Assembly: GCA_028866445.1 (NCBI GenBank)
Contig: JAGWIE010000098.1
Location: forward strand, 1 to 5,999
Source of the DNA: Rhodospirillales bacterium
GTDB taxonomy: Bacteria > Pseudomonadota > Alphaproteobacteria > Acetobacterales > Acetobacteraceae
Direction: 5' to 3'
Length of the DNA: 5,999 nt
Shown here: positions 5,990-5,999 of the stretch, in pieces
Layout of the letters: each line of letters starts with the position of its first letter
Position numbering within the stretch: position 1 is the stretch's first letter
The notes under the pieces: generated by a model
Told to the model about the DNA's origin: nothing
Databases searched by the model: none
Seen by the model: only the letters and a program-made list of their open reading frames with translations
Translations under genes and position numbers: made by a program

Positions 5990-5999
5990 ATGTCCATTT
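5990..5999 (+). CDS. Start of a gene running off the right edge
   Basis: Only Met-Ser-Ile and one further base are visible (ATG at 5990-5992). The well-placed ribosome binding site supports it as a start. The product cannot be identified from this. If the structured leader is a bridge RNA, an IS110-family recombinase would be expected, with a DEDD RuvC-like N-terminal domain; nothing in the visible bases tests this. Confidence 0.4.

Noticed and set aside
5710..5997. Minus-strand 95-codon frame across the right intergenic region
   Set aside because: There is no recognisable motif and composition is rich in Ser, Pro and His. It lies opposite the structured leader and the start of the gene at 5990, so it is more likely chance openness.
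1..5999. CRISPR arrays, tRNA or rRNA genes, and toxin-antitoxin pairs
   Set aside because: No regularly spaced repeats, tRNA cloverleaf or rRNA sequence were seen. The XRE gene has no recognisable toxin partner next to it.

Overview
The window looks like a piece of a high-GC alphaproteobacterial genome or plasmid. Its core is an SOS mutagenesis cassette, imuA-imuB-dnaE2, on the minus strand. The evidence for the group is the gene order, the family-specific protein sequences, and a direct-repeat LexA site of the alphaproteobacterial type (GAAC-N7-GAAC) at the head of the operon. Protein style suggests an acetic-acid or Acidiphilium-like lineage (Acetobacteraceae), but that is inference from memory and not a database result.

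Layout from left to right. Positions 1-244 hold an open reading frame cut by the window edge. Its end weakly resembles the C-terminus of an OmpA-like domain. An AT-rich control region with two perfect inverted repeats (243-254 and 279-298) leads into a 71-residue XRE-type helix-turn-helix regulator (285-500, plus). It converges on the end of dnaE2 (587-3691, minus), and hairpins at 519-569 between them fit transcription termination. imuB (3691-4965) and imuA (4919-5521) lie upstream of dnaE2. The three genes overlap at both junctions and surely form one operon. The LexA site at 5516-5530 lies on the imuA start codon.

How they work together: DNA damage removes LexA from the site. ImuA, ImuB and the error-prone alpha-subunit polymerase DnaE2 (also called ImuC) are then made as a unit and carry out mutagenic translesion synthesis. 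ImuB normally bridges the polymerase to the beta clamp. Here ImuB looks abnormal: about 60 residues of the usual N-terminal Y-family palm appear to be missing, and the clamp-binding motif is degenerate.

Positions 5531-5989 contain no convincing gene but much inverted-repeat structure. Part of 5602-5683 resembles an insertion-sequence end. From about 5760 to 5914 there is a branched potential RNA fold, directly upstream of a well-placed ribosome binding site and an ATG at 5990 whose gene runs off the window. A long structured leader before a coding region is the layout of IS110-group elements, whose leader encodes a bridge RNA. This is the most interesting open possibility, but it cannot be settled from ten coding bases.
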